A DNA stretch of 40,033 bases from Mesostigma viride (GCA_009746045.1 RPFO01000072.1:4190270-4230302), one strand, 5' to 3'; shown: positions 29,961-39,180, numbered from the stretch's first letter. A program made the numbers and translations. Notes: generated from the letters alone by a model not told the origin.

Positions 29961-32900
29961 GAATGATGATCCCCGTCGTCTTCGTCGTCCACGACCACGG
30001 CAAAGTCCATGTCGACGTCTTGCCACCCATCTTCAAGAAGCCGATATTTGATAAGTCGGACCAGGCGCTTCCACCGGCGGATATGGGCGGGTAACCCGAA
30101 CACCAGCAGAACTCTGGAGGGTCCCTTCAACAGGGCCTTGGTGATCTGGTCAACCACATCCCACGCGGCATACCTCAAACGGGAGGAGGGTAAGGGTATC
30201 TGGCTGTCGACCGGAATACAGTCTTGATCCCACTCGCGCAGGTTCCTCCACTTCTCGTTGCTGTCAGCTGTCAGGTCCAGCACAGCAAACGCCTGGTCCT
30301 TCAGCTTCCCAGGAAGGTCTTCAGACCCCGTGTACAACTCGTCCACCACCTTCGTCACCACCAGATCCTTTCTTTTTTCGTTTTCCTTCCATGTCATTGT
30401 CCTGTATGCGATCCAGTCGGGTCCCATCTTCACCCCGTCCCAATAGGTGAAGGCTTCCAGCCTGTCCCACCACCCCCTCTTGGCCTTGGCAGTCCCCTCC
30501 TCCTTAGCCGCCGCCTGCACCTCCTCCTCCGCCGCCGCCTCCTGCTGTGGCACACCCAGCAGATGTTTGGTCTTCACCCCCAAATCGTCATACAAATGAC
30601 GGGGGTGGGAAGCGAGCAGCCCTCTCGGGAACTTCCAGTCCTTCTGGTCGACCACTTTCCTTTTAGCCGGCGGAAGGTCCCTCAGCGTGAGAATGATCGC
30701 CCTCGTGGCCGTGACGATCACCCGCCAAAAGTCTCTGGTCAGGCGGCAGTCGGCGATGAACTTGTCGAGGTCCGTGGCGACGGTGCCCTTCAGCTTCACG
30801 CCAAACACGTGCTCCCTCACCAATACGGGGTCGAAAGTCCCGTTTAGTTGTTTGCAAGCGGCCATCAGCTCGGGGTTCTCCAGGAACTTGATGTGGGCGA
30901 ATTGCTTTGCCGCCTCTATCAAATTCTTGGCGACTTCCATTATTTTTATCAGGTTGCTGGGAGGGGCCTCACAGGACATGATCGGCGCTTGGATCAGGCT
31001 GTCGAAGTACTGGAAACTCGCAAGTTCCCGATGCGCGGTGAAAATGGACAGTTCGTGCGCCTTGTCTTTAGGGCGCGTGTCAAGGAAGTCTTGCCGAGCC
31101 GCGATATCCTGTGCGATCGCCGGCTTGCCGTCGACAGCGGGCTTCAAAGGGTCCTCACACCAGAACAGCCAGCGCTGCATGAAGTTCTTCTGGTCCGGCC
31201 CCCACTTGTCCGTCTCTTCAGCCCCTCCTGCCTTGTCGCCTGCGCCGTCCCCTTCGGCCTTGGCTTGCTCTCCTTTCTGCCAAAAGGGCTTCACAATCGC
31301 CCAGATCTTGCCGTACAGAGGAGTTGGGAGAGACACGCCCTTCCCTCTCTTGACGGGTCCATATGCCTGGTAGGCCCGGTGCACATCCCCCAGCGCTGAG
31401 CCCCACGTTGCCTTGGCTTGGGCTGTGTCCTCGGCGTTCATGGCGTTCCCGAGCTGCCTGACAACTTCGATCATCTTGCCGACTTGTTCGGTAACCTGCA
31501 TCCCCGTAGGGCAACAACGCGCAGAGACACATCGACAGTCCTCCCAAATAAGCACAACTCAACTGAGAACAAGAATACGACTGACAGAAACGCCGGCGGT
31601 CGCATCTTGACCAAAATATGGCATGCTAAGGTGGAACATGAAAACCCCTTATAGAAACGCCGGCGGTCGCATCTTGACCGAACTAATGGCATACTGAAAT
31701 TAACACAAGAAAACCACTTATAGAAACGCCGGCGGTCGCAACCTGGCTTACCTTCTGTTCACGGATCTGCCACCAGGTCGGCAGGATGGTCTCACCCTTG
31801 AGCATCTGCACGTCCACCCCCCGAAATTCGTCCAATCAGTTGCCCACTCCTCCAGCTTCGCCGCGGCCACGGTCTTCGTGACCTCCTGCTCCTTCCCTCC
31901 CCGCGCAACGACCCTGAGCTTTTCCGCCTTCATGAAACCATTCAGCATTGCCTGGTACCACACAGATCTTTGGTCCACCGTCATATTGTCGGTGACCAGT
32001 TCGAATTTCACCGATTTGATGAGTGTGGTAAAGTGGTTCCCGTCCAGCACGAGAAAGCCGCAAATGGCTGGCGGCAACGGTGTCTTCTTCTCGAGTGGAG
32101 CCATCTCCCAGGCGGACTTGCACAAACTGTCCAAAAGCGCGGCCTTTCTCACGTCCACGGGCTTAAGTGAGTCCAGAATATCGGCCGGTCCTGTCAGAAC
32201 CGCGGTGGAAGCAGCTTCGGCCATTCCCTTGGCCGAGCTCGTTCGCAGGTAGATATCAATCTCTTTGTCAGTCATTGCGCGAGCGTAGCCAGCCTTCATT
32301 GTCCGTGCCCCCCCATCTCCCCGAAGAGTTGCGCGAGCTGACGCTGGGTGCCTTCCTTTTTCATCCAGTCATGAAAACTGTTGGGGCACCGGTCAGCCAA
32401 AAACTGGAACGAGTACCGCCACACAGGAATCACCAGCTTGTCGTGGCCGTAGTCGGACTCCGAGTTTGCAAAAATGGTGGCGTTCTGCTCGGCTCTAGAC
32501 AGATGCAAGTCTCGTGCGAGGAGCTTCTGAGGCCCCACGAACAGGTTCCTTGTCCACACCCGATTTCGATGCACCAAGGCTTTGGACATCTCATCGAGGT
32601 CCCGAGGCTGAACGGCAAGCTGCTTCCGCAACCGTTTGCCCTTCGCGATCTCATCGTTCACATCCAGGATGTCATCATCATCCTGCGACACCGGGGACTT
32701 CTCCCATTTCTCAAGCAGAGACACGGGAGCATCCGCAACCTCCACCTCCTTTCCTTTCCCCTTTCCCTTCAGCGCCTTCCCCTTGTAGGTCGCAAGTGCT
32801 TCGGAGAGTCCCTTCTGGTGTTCGTCGACGGCAGCAGTCCACGTACTATCTATTTTCATGTTCTCGCGGCGCGCGTGCTGGTCGAGGCTGATTGAGTACA

Positions 32901-35900
32901 GGATGGCCGCGTGGGTCGCCCTCTCGGCCTGCACGTACTGCGTTGATGCGAAAAAATCAGGAAAGCATAACCAAAAGGAATAAAGTAAATGCCGATTGAG
33001 AAACGCCGGCCGTCGCAACCTACATGAAACCTGAACCTCAACATCAAAGCCCCCCTCACGACAGAGGTATACTTACCTCGTTCCCCTTAACAATGATATG
33101 AAAAAATCAGGAAAGCATAACCGAAAGGAATAAAGTAAATGTCACACTTGAGAAACGCCGGCCGTCGCAACCTAGATGAAACCTAAACCTCAAGATCAGA
33201 GCCCCCCTCACAACAGAGGTACACTTGGCTCATTTCCCTCAACGATGCGAAATCAGGAAAGGAAGTAAGTGTTAGTCAAAAGGAAGTAAGTGTCACACTT
33301 GAGAAACGCCGGCCGTCGCAACCTACATGAAACCTGGACCTCAAGAACAAAGCCCCCCTCACAACAGAGGTAGACTTACCTCATTCCCCTCAACCGCTGC
33401 TGCTTCAGCCGCTTTCTTCGACCCCTTCGCGATCTTCGGAGACTTGTCCCGGCGGGCATCGTGTTCCTTCAACATCTTGATCAGAGTCTTGGCGTCCGCC
33501 ATCGTCACCGTCTTCAGTTTACACTTCCTCTCCTTCCCTTTGCCCTCGAACAGGTTCTCCTCCATCCACTTTATCAAGGCCTTGGCGCTCGGGATCTCCT
33601 CAGGCTGTGTGGCGCCATCGGGCGCGCACGCATTCTTCACGATCAACTCAGCGACTTGATGGAGAGTCATCATCTGGTTCCGTACCTCAGGTGGGGCTGT
33701 TTCCGTTCTCACCTCGGCCACAACCCACTTTGCCAACTTCTTCAGTTGATAAGCATCCGCTTGCTCCTTAAAGCGTGTCATTTTCGCAGTATCGCCGTCG
33801 CTTCCACCCGCGCCCTCTGACACAGGCTCACCGACAGCGATAGCCCCCTCTCCCTGGAGATTTGCCCCACCCTGACGACCGGCTTCCTGCAAGAACATTA
33901 TCAACGGAAGATTTTTAATGTAAGAAAAGTGTAGAGAAACGCCGGCCGTCGTAACTCTGTCAATTGAGGACGAACCTAAACTTTCAATTTGTAAGTCAAC
34001 GGTAACTTACCCTTCCCCCCTCTGCAGTGGAACCACCGTAAGATCCACTTCCCCTCCTGTCACCGCCCTCTTGCTGCTCGAACGGACTTCCCTGTAAAAA
34101 TAGCAAACGCGATTGTCCATTCACAAGAAAAAAATTACTACAAAAATAAACAAGGATATACGCACGCAAACCTTTTCAATACAAGTAAACCGGAGAGGAA
34201 TCTGACGCACTCATGTACCTGGGTGCTTCCCGCCATTGAGCGGGCTTCTCTTGCACCAACATCCTCTTGCCGGCCCTGCGAACATTTCAACGGAAAGTAA
34301 AAATCCGCTTAGTTGTCGGAAATGACATGTCTGGCGAATATTGCAAAAAAATGCGTATTGTATTTCACGACATCAATTTAATGGGCGGAGACTTACGAAG
34401 ATCGGCCCGCCACCTTCCAAATTGCCCAGCGTCATATCGAAAACATCGAGGACTTCCCCTCCATCGACCCCCTTCCCCCTTCCCCTCTGCCGCGGCGGGG
34501 GCATATCGCCCGTCGCGACCGGCTTGGAAGTCGCGGGGGGATCCCTTGCGGTTGAGGGCACTGCGGCCGACTCGTGCACACTCTCCCCCCTCTTTTGGGC
34601 TACTGCGGCAGGCGCGGCATGGGAGGGCGCGGCGGCTACTGTCTCTGGCGCATTCTGAGCCAACCGACGCAACCTTAGCTCCTGCTGGAGCAGGGTTTCG
34701 AAACGAGGCATGAATGTGCGCTTGGAGGTATAAGGCACCTTGGCGACTTCAGGTTTGTCATTAAGGATGTCTTGGTACAGCGCGAATTGCTGTTCACGAG
34801 TGCCATTCGCGAGTCGCTCAAACCGCTCAATCTGAATCCGCTTAACCGGATCGTCCACCATCTCAAGACCACCGTGGTACTCATCCTTCCCAGTGACCGC
34901 GGCAAAGCTGACACCAGATTCCACCATTGGGGGCGGCGTGCCCTCCCTTGCACGCTTGTGAGGAGGCTGTTGTGGGGAGGCGCCTTGGGCCTGAACTGGT
35001 TGCCCTTCTGACCCTTCCCCCCTAGGGGGAGAGTCGCCGACCACCTGCGATGTAGGGCCGCCCTTTTCCATCTGCAACACAAAACAAAAAAATTGGAAAA
35101 AACATACGAGTCAGCAGGAAGATGCGCCCCACGTCGCAACTCAATACAAAAAATGCATCATTATGTCAAGGTACAAACAACGTTATAATTCAGAATGAAC
35201 AGAGATTCATAACAAGAGAACGACGCACTAAAAGATGCGACCGCCGTCGCAACTTTCGTCAATTCACTCTCTATACAAACAACTCTATGTCCCTCATAAA
35301 GAATCAATTGGCAAGGAAATGCAAAAAAATTCCGTTACCACCTCCGTCGACCCATAAGTGGTTCGCGAATGGGAAATCGCTGCTGATTTTCGGTCGAGCC
35401 CTTCACGGTATTTTCGAAATCTCGAGGCAAGGTTGCGCGGAAGAGGGCCCCCCTCAATCATGCGTGCGATCGGACTGGCCATGGAAACGGATACCTGGTT
35501 CCTGGACTGCCTTGCACGGTCAACCATCTTGAAACTTCCCCGGAGAAGGAAATCAGACGTCAGACGGTTGAATATGCGAACGTCAAGATTTGACCAACCC
35601 ATCATCCATTCCACCACCTTCTCCGCGGCATCATGGAAGACCTGCCTCTCATCCGCCACTCCTCGAGACCCAAACACACAATCGGCCGTGTTATCGTCGT
35701 GCCTCTTAAGGCGAATGTTCACGTCCTCTTTGTCATCATCCATTTCCGACAGCCGAATTACAGCCCTTTTGGCTCCGTCCACTCCATCCTCAAGAAGGAC
35801 GTCCATCTGCGCCCCTCCCACACAATTGTTGTCAACGTATTGTTGCAAATGACGGGAAATCATGTCCTTTCCAAAAGCTACGATGTGTTCCCCACACAGA

Positions 35901-36028
35901 CCCATGTCGGTAATTGACAGCTTTTTACATTTCCTATCCCGGCACTTCTTTTCGGGATCCTTCTCAAAAATCCGGAAAACAGCGTCCTGATATGGACGTC
36001 CCCTTATGTCGACCGTCAGACTGGACAT
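28054..36028 (-). CDS. Large multi-exon gene, about 2,060 aa, family unknown
   Basis: Modelled exons (minus): 35339-36028, 34397-35071, 34219-34275, 34011-34091, 33380-33886, 31752-32937, 29644-31495, 28891-29332, 28054-28747. All eight introns are GT-AG; seven are phase 0, the last phase 1, and phases agree. Exon 1 has a zinc-knuckle-like C-x4-C-x10-C-x2-H (CRDRKCKK...LCGEH). Later parts include HKRAREG, a Lys-rich segment ending exon 5, and a 19-Asp run (29902-29959) before Glu/Gly-rich sequence. Before the Asp run, RVLLVFGLPAHIRRWKRL after AVLDLTADSNEKW faintly recalls a methyltransferase fold with a lost DPPY-type motif; this is speculative. The frame breaks at a G7 run (near 32300), a G6 run (near 31820), the G-rich stretch 29700-29830 and an A6 run (near 28555). 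Exon 2 also begins ATG, so the gene could start at 35071, with 35294-36028 a separate gene. Confidence 0.6.
29363..29598. repeat. 72-bp intron array carrying the 20-bp motif
   Basis: Units of exactly 72 bp place the motif (minus-strand reading GAAACGCCGGCGGGCGTATC) at 29435-29454, 29507-29526 and 29579-29598, with a degenerate copy at 29363-29382. The array lies between donor GAG|GTAAGC (29643) and acceptor AACAG|G (29333). The 24-aa repeat seen in translation is therefore probably intronic. Here the motif is inverted relative to all other copies. Confidence 0.85.
29902..29959. repeat. (ATC)n microsatellite encoding poly-Asp
   Basis: An uninterrupted trinucleotide run inside exon 7 of the large gene gives about 19 consecutive Asp on the minus strand. 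Confidence 0.95.
31587..31742. repeat. 68-bp intron array carrying the 20-bp motif
   Basis: Three motif copies start at 31587, 31654 and 31723 (period 67-69), each followed by ATGGCAT...-like sequence and a CCACTTATA/CCCCTTATA end. The last copy begins eight bases inside the intron, beside the GTAAGC donor. Confidence 0.9.
32951..33379. repeat. 152-bp intron array carrying the 20-bp motif
   Basis: Three motif copies at 33000, 33152 and 33303 are each embedded in a unit that also repeats AATCAGGAAAGCATAACC and CAGAGGTA...ACTTACCTC. The last is the splice donor region of the upstream exon, so each unit duplicates the exon end and donor. One of the three donors is mutated (GGCTC in place of ACCTC, near 33229). 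Confidence 0.9.
33936..33955. repeat. 20-bp quasi-palindromic motif, intron copy
   Basis: GAAACGCCGGCCGTCGTAAC, a single copy in the intron 33887-34010 of the large gene. Confidence 0.85.
35121..35253. repeat. Two variant copies of the 20-bp motif
   Basis: GATGCGCCCCACGTCGCAAC at 35121 and GATGCGACCGCCGTCGCAAC at 35234. The latter can pair CGAC with GTCG, a paired change from the CGCC/GGCG of other copies. Both lie between exon 1 and exon 2 of the large gene. Confidence 0.8.
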
Positions 36029-36143
36029 CTGCGAAACCAGAACATACCGGCCGCGAGTAGTTTATATTATTAAAAAAAACTGGCATTTATTAAGTCATCT
36101 TCATCTATTTATGCGAGCTAAAATTTGAAGAAAATGCAACAAA

Positions 36144-36303
36144 GAAACGCCCTGGGGCGCAACTTCCTCAACAACCACTTTCTACGTACAAACGAATGGC
36201 AATCACATCGACTACGATTGTCACTACATACGAATGTCCAGACAATATAATGTGTATGTAGAGGGGGGGCATTCAAGACCAGAGAAACGCCGGCGGGCGC
36301 AAC
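36144..36303. repeat. Two copies of the 20-bp motif between genes
   Basis: GAAACGCCCTGGGGCGCAAC at 36144 and GAAACGCCGGCGGGCGCAAC at 36284. Both lie between the stop of the 288-aa gene and the ATG at 36028, a position suited to 3' end formation or to an intron if the two are one gene. Confidence 0.85.
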
Positions 36304-36308
36304 TCATA

Positions 36309-37175
36309 TCAATATAGACTGTCCCGCGACTCGTTCCACTCTCTGCAGGTTTTGCAACAACCGATCGAGCGAACTCTCGGAACCTCTTTCGCCGCCATTT
36401 CATCGACACGAGCGAACATCTCTTCTTTGGCGGCCACCAACTTTGCCTCCTTGTTGCCGGTGTCAGGATAGATTTCGGACCTCCTCGTCTTCATCGGGGC
36501 CACTCTCTCCAAATACTCTGCACACAGAGAATCCTGCTCCTCCTCCACAATCGCCTTCACGCCGGATACAATCGCTTTGGCTTTTGTTTCCACGCGAAAA
36601 TCGAACTCTCGTTGAGTTATCAGCGGAATGTCGGCGAGTGCAAAACACATACGCCGATAAAGTTCGCTTACATCCGTGTCACGCGAGTCGGCAAAAGGTG
36701 TCGTCATCAAAAAGCATCTCAAGCTACTCCAACCATTTTCTTGGGCGCCGGCAACGTAGCCTCCCTTTGCCAAGTCCGCACCTGTCGCGGAGTCTTTGAC
36801 TATCCAATCTTCAAGGAAGTACTCGTCTCCCCTGGTGAAATCAAAATTTACACCCACGACCTCTCCGACAGTCATGTCCAGGCGAAGTCGCAGGGCCCCC
36901 CCCGCCAATCCAGGTCCGAGGGCGCCCGCCATTCCAAGTCCGCGACTGAGGGCATTTTCGATGTGACGAGAATGTTCTTCGTGCTTTCGGCAATACAAGT
37001 CAAATCCGAGAGCGGTTTTCTTGCAAGTGGACACATCACACTTGCGCGGCGCCCCTATTGAGCGAGCAACACTCTGAATGACAGTGGCAACCGCTTGGTG
37101 TTGTTGAAGTCGTTGCCAATCCTCCATCAGGAGGTGACTAGACGAATCGGACGAATCTTCCGTCGAACCGGACAT
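36309..37175 (-). CDS. 288-aa protein with one Cys/His knuckle
   Basis: ATG at 37173-37175 directly follows TCGCAG. The N-terminus is Ser/Glu-rich (MSGSTEDSSDSSSHLLMEDW), then CDVSTCKKTALGFDLYCRKH, which has the same C-x4-C-K-K-x8-C-x2-H spacing as CRDRKCKKLSITDMGLCGEH in the next gene. A Gly/Leu-rich stretch, a mixed alpha/beta-like region and Lys/Glu-rich helices follow. The frame ends with CCKTCREW and TGA at 36309. Such short C4/H knuckles usually bind zinc; the function is unknown. If a weak donor (GAG|GTTCCG near 36384) were used it could instead be an upstream exon of the large gene. Confidence 0.6.
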   Translation of the reverse strand: MSGSTEDSSDSSSHLLMEDWQRLQQHQAVATVIQSVARSIGAPRKCDVSTCKKTALGFDLYCRKHEEHSRHIENALSRGLGMAGALGPGLAGGALRLRLDMTVGEVVGVNFDFTRGDEYFLEDWIVKDSATGADLAKGGYVAGAQENGWSSLRCFLMTTPFADSRDTDVSELYRRMCFALADIPLITQREFDFRVETKAKAIVSGVKAIVEEEQDSLCAEYLERVAPMKTRRSEIYPDTGNKEAKLVAAKEEMFARVDEMAAKEVPRVRSIGCCKTCREWNESRDSLY

Positions 37176-37286
37176 CTGCGACAAGTTACGATAACATACC
37201 GGCCCCGGAAAATAAAATTCAAAAAACGTTTTGAAATTTTTTTATTGTACTTGTTTATTAATACGAAGGTTTAAATTTGGCGCAAA

Positions 37287-37306
37287 GAAACGCCCCAAGG
37301 CGCAAC
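37287..37306. repeat. 20-bp quasi-palindromic motif between genes
   Basis: GAAACGCCCCAAGGCGCAAC, with CGCC and GGCG able to pair across a CCAA loop. It lies between the 66-aa and 288-aa genes, followed on the minus strand by AT-rich DNA with AATAAA-like words. Confidence 0.85.
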
Positions 37307-37339
37307 TTGTCGAACAGCAATATGGCGATAAAACATTAT

Positions 37340-37540
37340 CTATTCAATGTGCGATTGATGTGCTGAAACCTTCCAGACTTTGACACTGTCCGGTATCACC
37401 GGACTCGGACGAGGAGTCGAGTCGGAAGCGAGCCAGTAATCCTCGACTATTTTTTTGATGTACAATGGAAGACTCCTTCCATTATGTCGAAGTGTGTCGG
37501 TCCTTTGCCTTTTGGCCAAACTCTCCTTAACCTCCACCAT
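37340..37540 (-). CDS. Small basic protein, 66 aa
   Basis: ATG at 37538-37540 lies just after a CAG|GAA acceptor-like site. The product begins MVEVKESLAKRQRTD and includes LPLYIKKIVEDYWLASD. It is mostly helical and basic, with no recognised domain. It could be an exon: TGG AAG|GTTTCA near its end is a weak donor, and the 79-aa gene upstream ends in a similar way (KAWK|GTGTTT). It occupies the space between the MYND gene and the first intergenic motif copy. Confidence 0.4.
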   Translation of the reverse strand: MVEVKESLAKRQRTDTLRHNGRSLPLYIKKIVEDYWLASDSTPRPSPVIPDSVKVWKVSAHQSHIE

Positions 37541-37641
37541 TTCCTGCGCGTAGGAGGAAAATGATACGTTATAAACATTAAACATTAAACATTAAATATA
37601 ACATCATATAAACAAGTTATTACTCTACATTTCAAGTTTTT

Positions 37642-38397
37642 CTAAGAGGCAGAGCCGTCGTGGAAGTTGAAGGAGAAGTCGACATCAGACCCCATAGTTT
37701 TATCCAGTATCGTCGTCACGTTAACCCCCCACTTCACCCCTGCCAGCACCTCCCTCGCTTGCCTCAGACGTTCGCATCTATCCTTATGCCTACTCCAGTC
37801 CGCACGCTGGCACTCCTCACTGCAATATCTGGCATCCCTACATCCTCTACACCACTTGATATGAGGTCCTGTTTCGCACCCACACCCCTCCTTGGAGCAC
37901 TTTCGCGTACTACGCATGCGATCCCCATCCCTCACGATCGGGTCAGAGAGCAAGAAAAAGTTCATGTTGAGGGGTACTGCCCCTACACATGCATCAGCCC
38001 TCACGCGCAGAGAATGCGTAACATTCGGGTAAAATGCGCGCCCGTAGGTGCACCCAAGCTGAGCCCCTTCCTCTTCCCCCAACTCTATCTTTGGCCCCTT
38101 TGTAATGAACGACACCAAAAGGCGGAACTCCGTCCTTGGGTCTATGGGCACTCTTAGATCCATCTGTGGTCTGAAAAAACCCTCTTGAATACAGAAGTTC
38201 ATATCAGCTAGCTGGGCGTACATAATTCTCTCCATTTGGCTGAACGAATCAAACGCCAATAAAACGGCCAAGTGGCGGCCTGTCCTCTCCTGCGCGACTC
38301 GAACTTCCTCGAATATGACACGCGACAGAAAGCGAACTTGTTTGAAAACGTTTTGAAGGACGCTTCCGTAGACTTCATTCACGATCTCGGACTCCAT
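37642..38397 (-). CDS. MYND zinc-finger protein, 251 aa
   Basis: A complete uninterrupted frame from ATG 38395-38397 to TAG 37642. Residues near 165-210 form a MYND finger: C-x4-C, C-x2-C (KWCRGC), YCSEEC (C-x3-C), then H-x3-C (SRHKDRC). MYND fingers are protein-protein interaction modules in transcriptional regulators, chaperone adaptors and SMYD-type enzymes. No SET domain is present. The N-terminal 150 residues are alpha/beta-like without a recognised family (QERTGRHLAVLLAFDSF, RTEFRLLVSFITKGP). The start lies only 24 bp after the stop of the upstream ORF, unusually tight for a eukaryotic nuclear gene without an operon. No intron is needed. Confidence 0.82.
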   Translation of the reverse strand: MESEIVNEVYGSVLQNVFKQVRFLSRVIFEEVRVAQERTGRHLAVLLAFDSFSQMERIMYAQLADMNFCIQEGFFRPQMDLRVPIDPRTEFRLLVSFITKGPKIELGEEEGAQLGCTYGRAFYPNVTHSLRVRADACVGAVPLNMNFFLLSDPIVRDGDRMRSTRKCSKEGCGCETGPHIKWCRGCRDARYCSEECQRADWSRHKDRCERLRQAREVLAGVKWGVNVTTILDKTMGSDVDFSFNFHDGSAS

Positions 38398-38421
38398 CTT
38401 TTTCAGGGAAAAAACAAGTTA

Positions 38422-38661
38422 CTATTCCTCGGAATAGTTTTTTTTTATCCATTCCACAAACGCGTTTGTCACAAACACCTTCCATGCTTTCTCAAGAACT
38501 TGTCCCCCTGATGTTTTTGAGTATTCAAACTCGTCATCCGAAGAAACCAACTCCGGCACATCCTCCGAGAGGGTCTCTAAATTGTCATCGGCTTTCCTTT
38601 TGCGCTTGTGGTTTCCGAAGCATTTTTTTTGTTCTTCTTCTGACATTTGTTCTGCAACCAT
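38422..38661 (-). CDS. Small acidic protein with putative NLS, 79 aa
   Basis: ATG at 38659-38661 in a CCATGG context; an in-frame ATG five codons later (MSEEEQKKCF) follows a GCAG and could be the start if spliced. The product has HKRKRKADD, a likely nuclear localisation signal, then an acidic stretch (LSEDVPELVSSDDEFEYS) and a helical C-terminus with aromatic residues (AWKVFVTNAFVEWIKKNY). No family was recognised. It is the first gene of the minus-strand array, downstream of the five-copy motif block. Confidence 0.55.
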   Translation of the reverse strand: MVAEQMSEEEQKKCFGNHKRKRKADDNLETLSEDVPELVSSDDEFEYSKTSGGQVLEKAWKVFVTNAFVEWIKKNYSEE

Positions 38662-38772
38662 GGAGTCATTTCGAGGGGGGTGTGGTTTAACGGGTGCAGA
38701 TTTAAAGTAATTTGTTTTAGGTGAACGATGGTAAAAACTTCATTAGATATTTTAAACGAACGAGAAGCAACA

Positions 38773-39180
38773 GAAACGACGGCGGGCGTAACTATCATGG
38801 GAAACTTTGATATCACAAGATCACAATGGACACGAACGCGCTGCAACTTTCACGACATATTCTTCGACATCGAAAATAAAAAAGAAACGACGGCGGGCGT
38901 AACTATCATGAAACATTGATCTTACAAGAAGCTGACGGGGATGCAACTTTCACGACAAACACTTCGACATCGAAGATGCAAAAGAAACGACGGCGGGCGT
39001 AACTATCATGGAAAGATTGAGCTTACAAGATGACAAGTTAACTGACGGGGGTGCATCTTTCCCGAGATATATTTCGACATCGAAAAGGCAAAAGAAACGA
39101 CGGCGGGCGTAACTAGCACAACCAATGTTGGTCATGTGCTCTTCCAGTAAGACAAGAAACGACGGCGGGCGTAACTATCA
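38773..39180. repeat. Upstream tandem array carrying five motif copies
   Basis: GAAACGACGGCGGGCGTAAC starts at 38773, 38884, 38984, 39094 and 39156. Spacings are 111, 100, 110 and 62 bp, and the shared neighbouring words are TTTCRCGA and ACTTCGACATCGA. This array precedes the first gene of the minus-strand cluster and could be its promoter region. Confidence 0.9.

Noticed and set aside
29323-30036. A 24-aa repeat protein (LLLETPAGVSVMRRGIAS units) on the minus strand
   Set aside because: The 72-bp repeat lies between a good donor and a good acceptor with matching phases and carries the intron motif, so it is more likely intronic.
28120-31400. Long plus-strand frames opposite the large gene (for example 29336-30094 and 30687-31373)
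   Set aside because: The minus strand has consistent splice sites and phases across the whole region; the plus frames are shadows, partly of the Asp and Gly/Glu runs.
32296-32299. Bacterial-style ATGA overlap coupling two genes
   Set aside because: One extra G in the adjacent G7 run joins both frames into a single exon bounded by valid splice sites, which is simpler in an intron-bearing genome.
38773-39180. CRISPR array (five 20-bp repeats with spacers)
   Set aside because: Repeats are short, spacers are long, unequal and related to one another, and the setting is a spliced eukaryotic locus.
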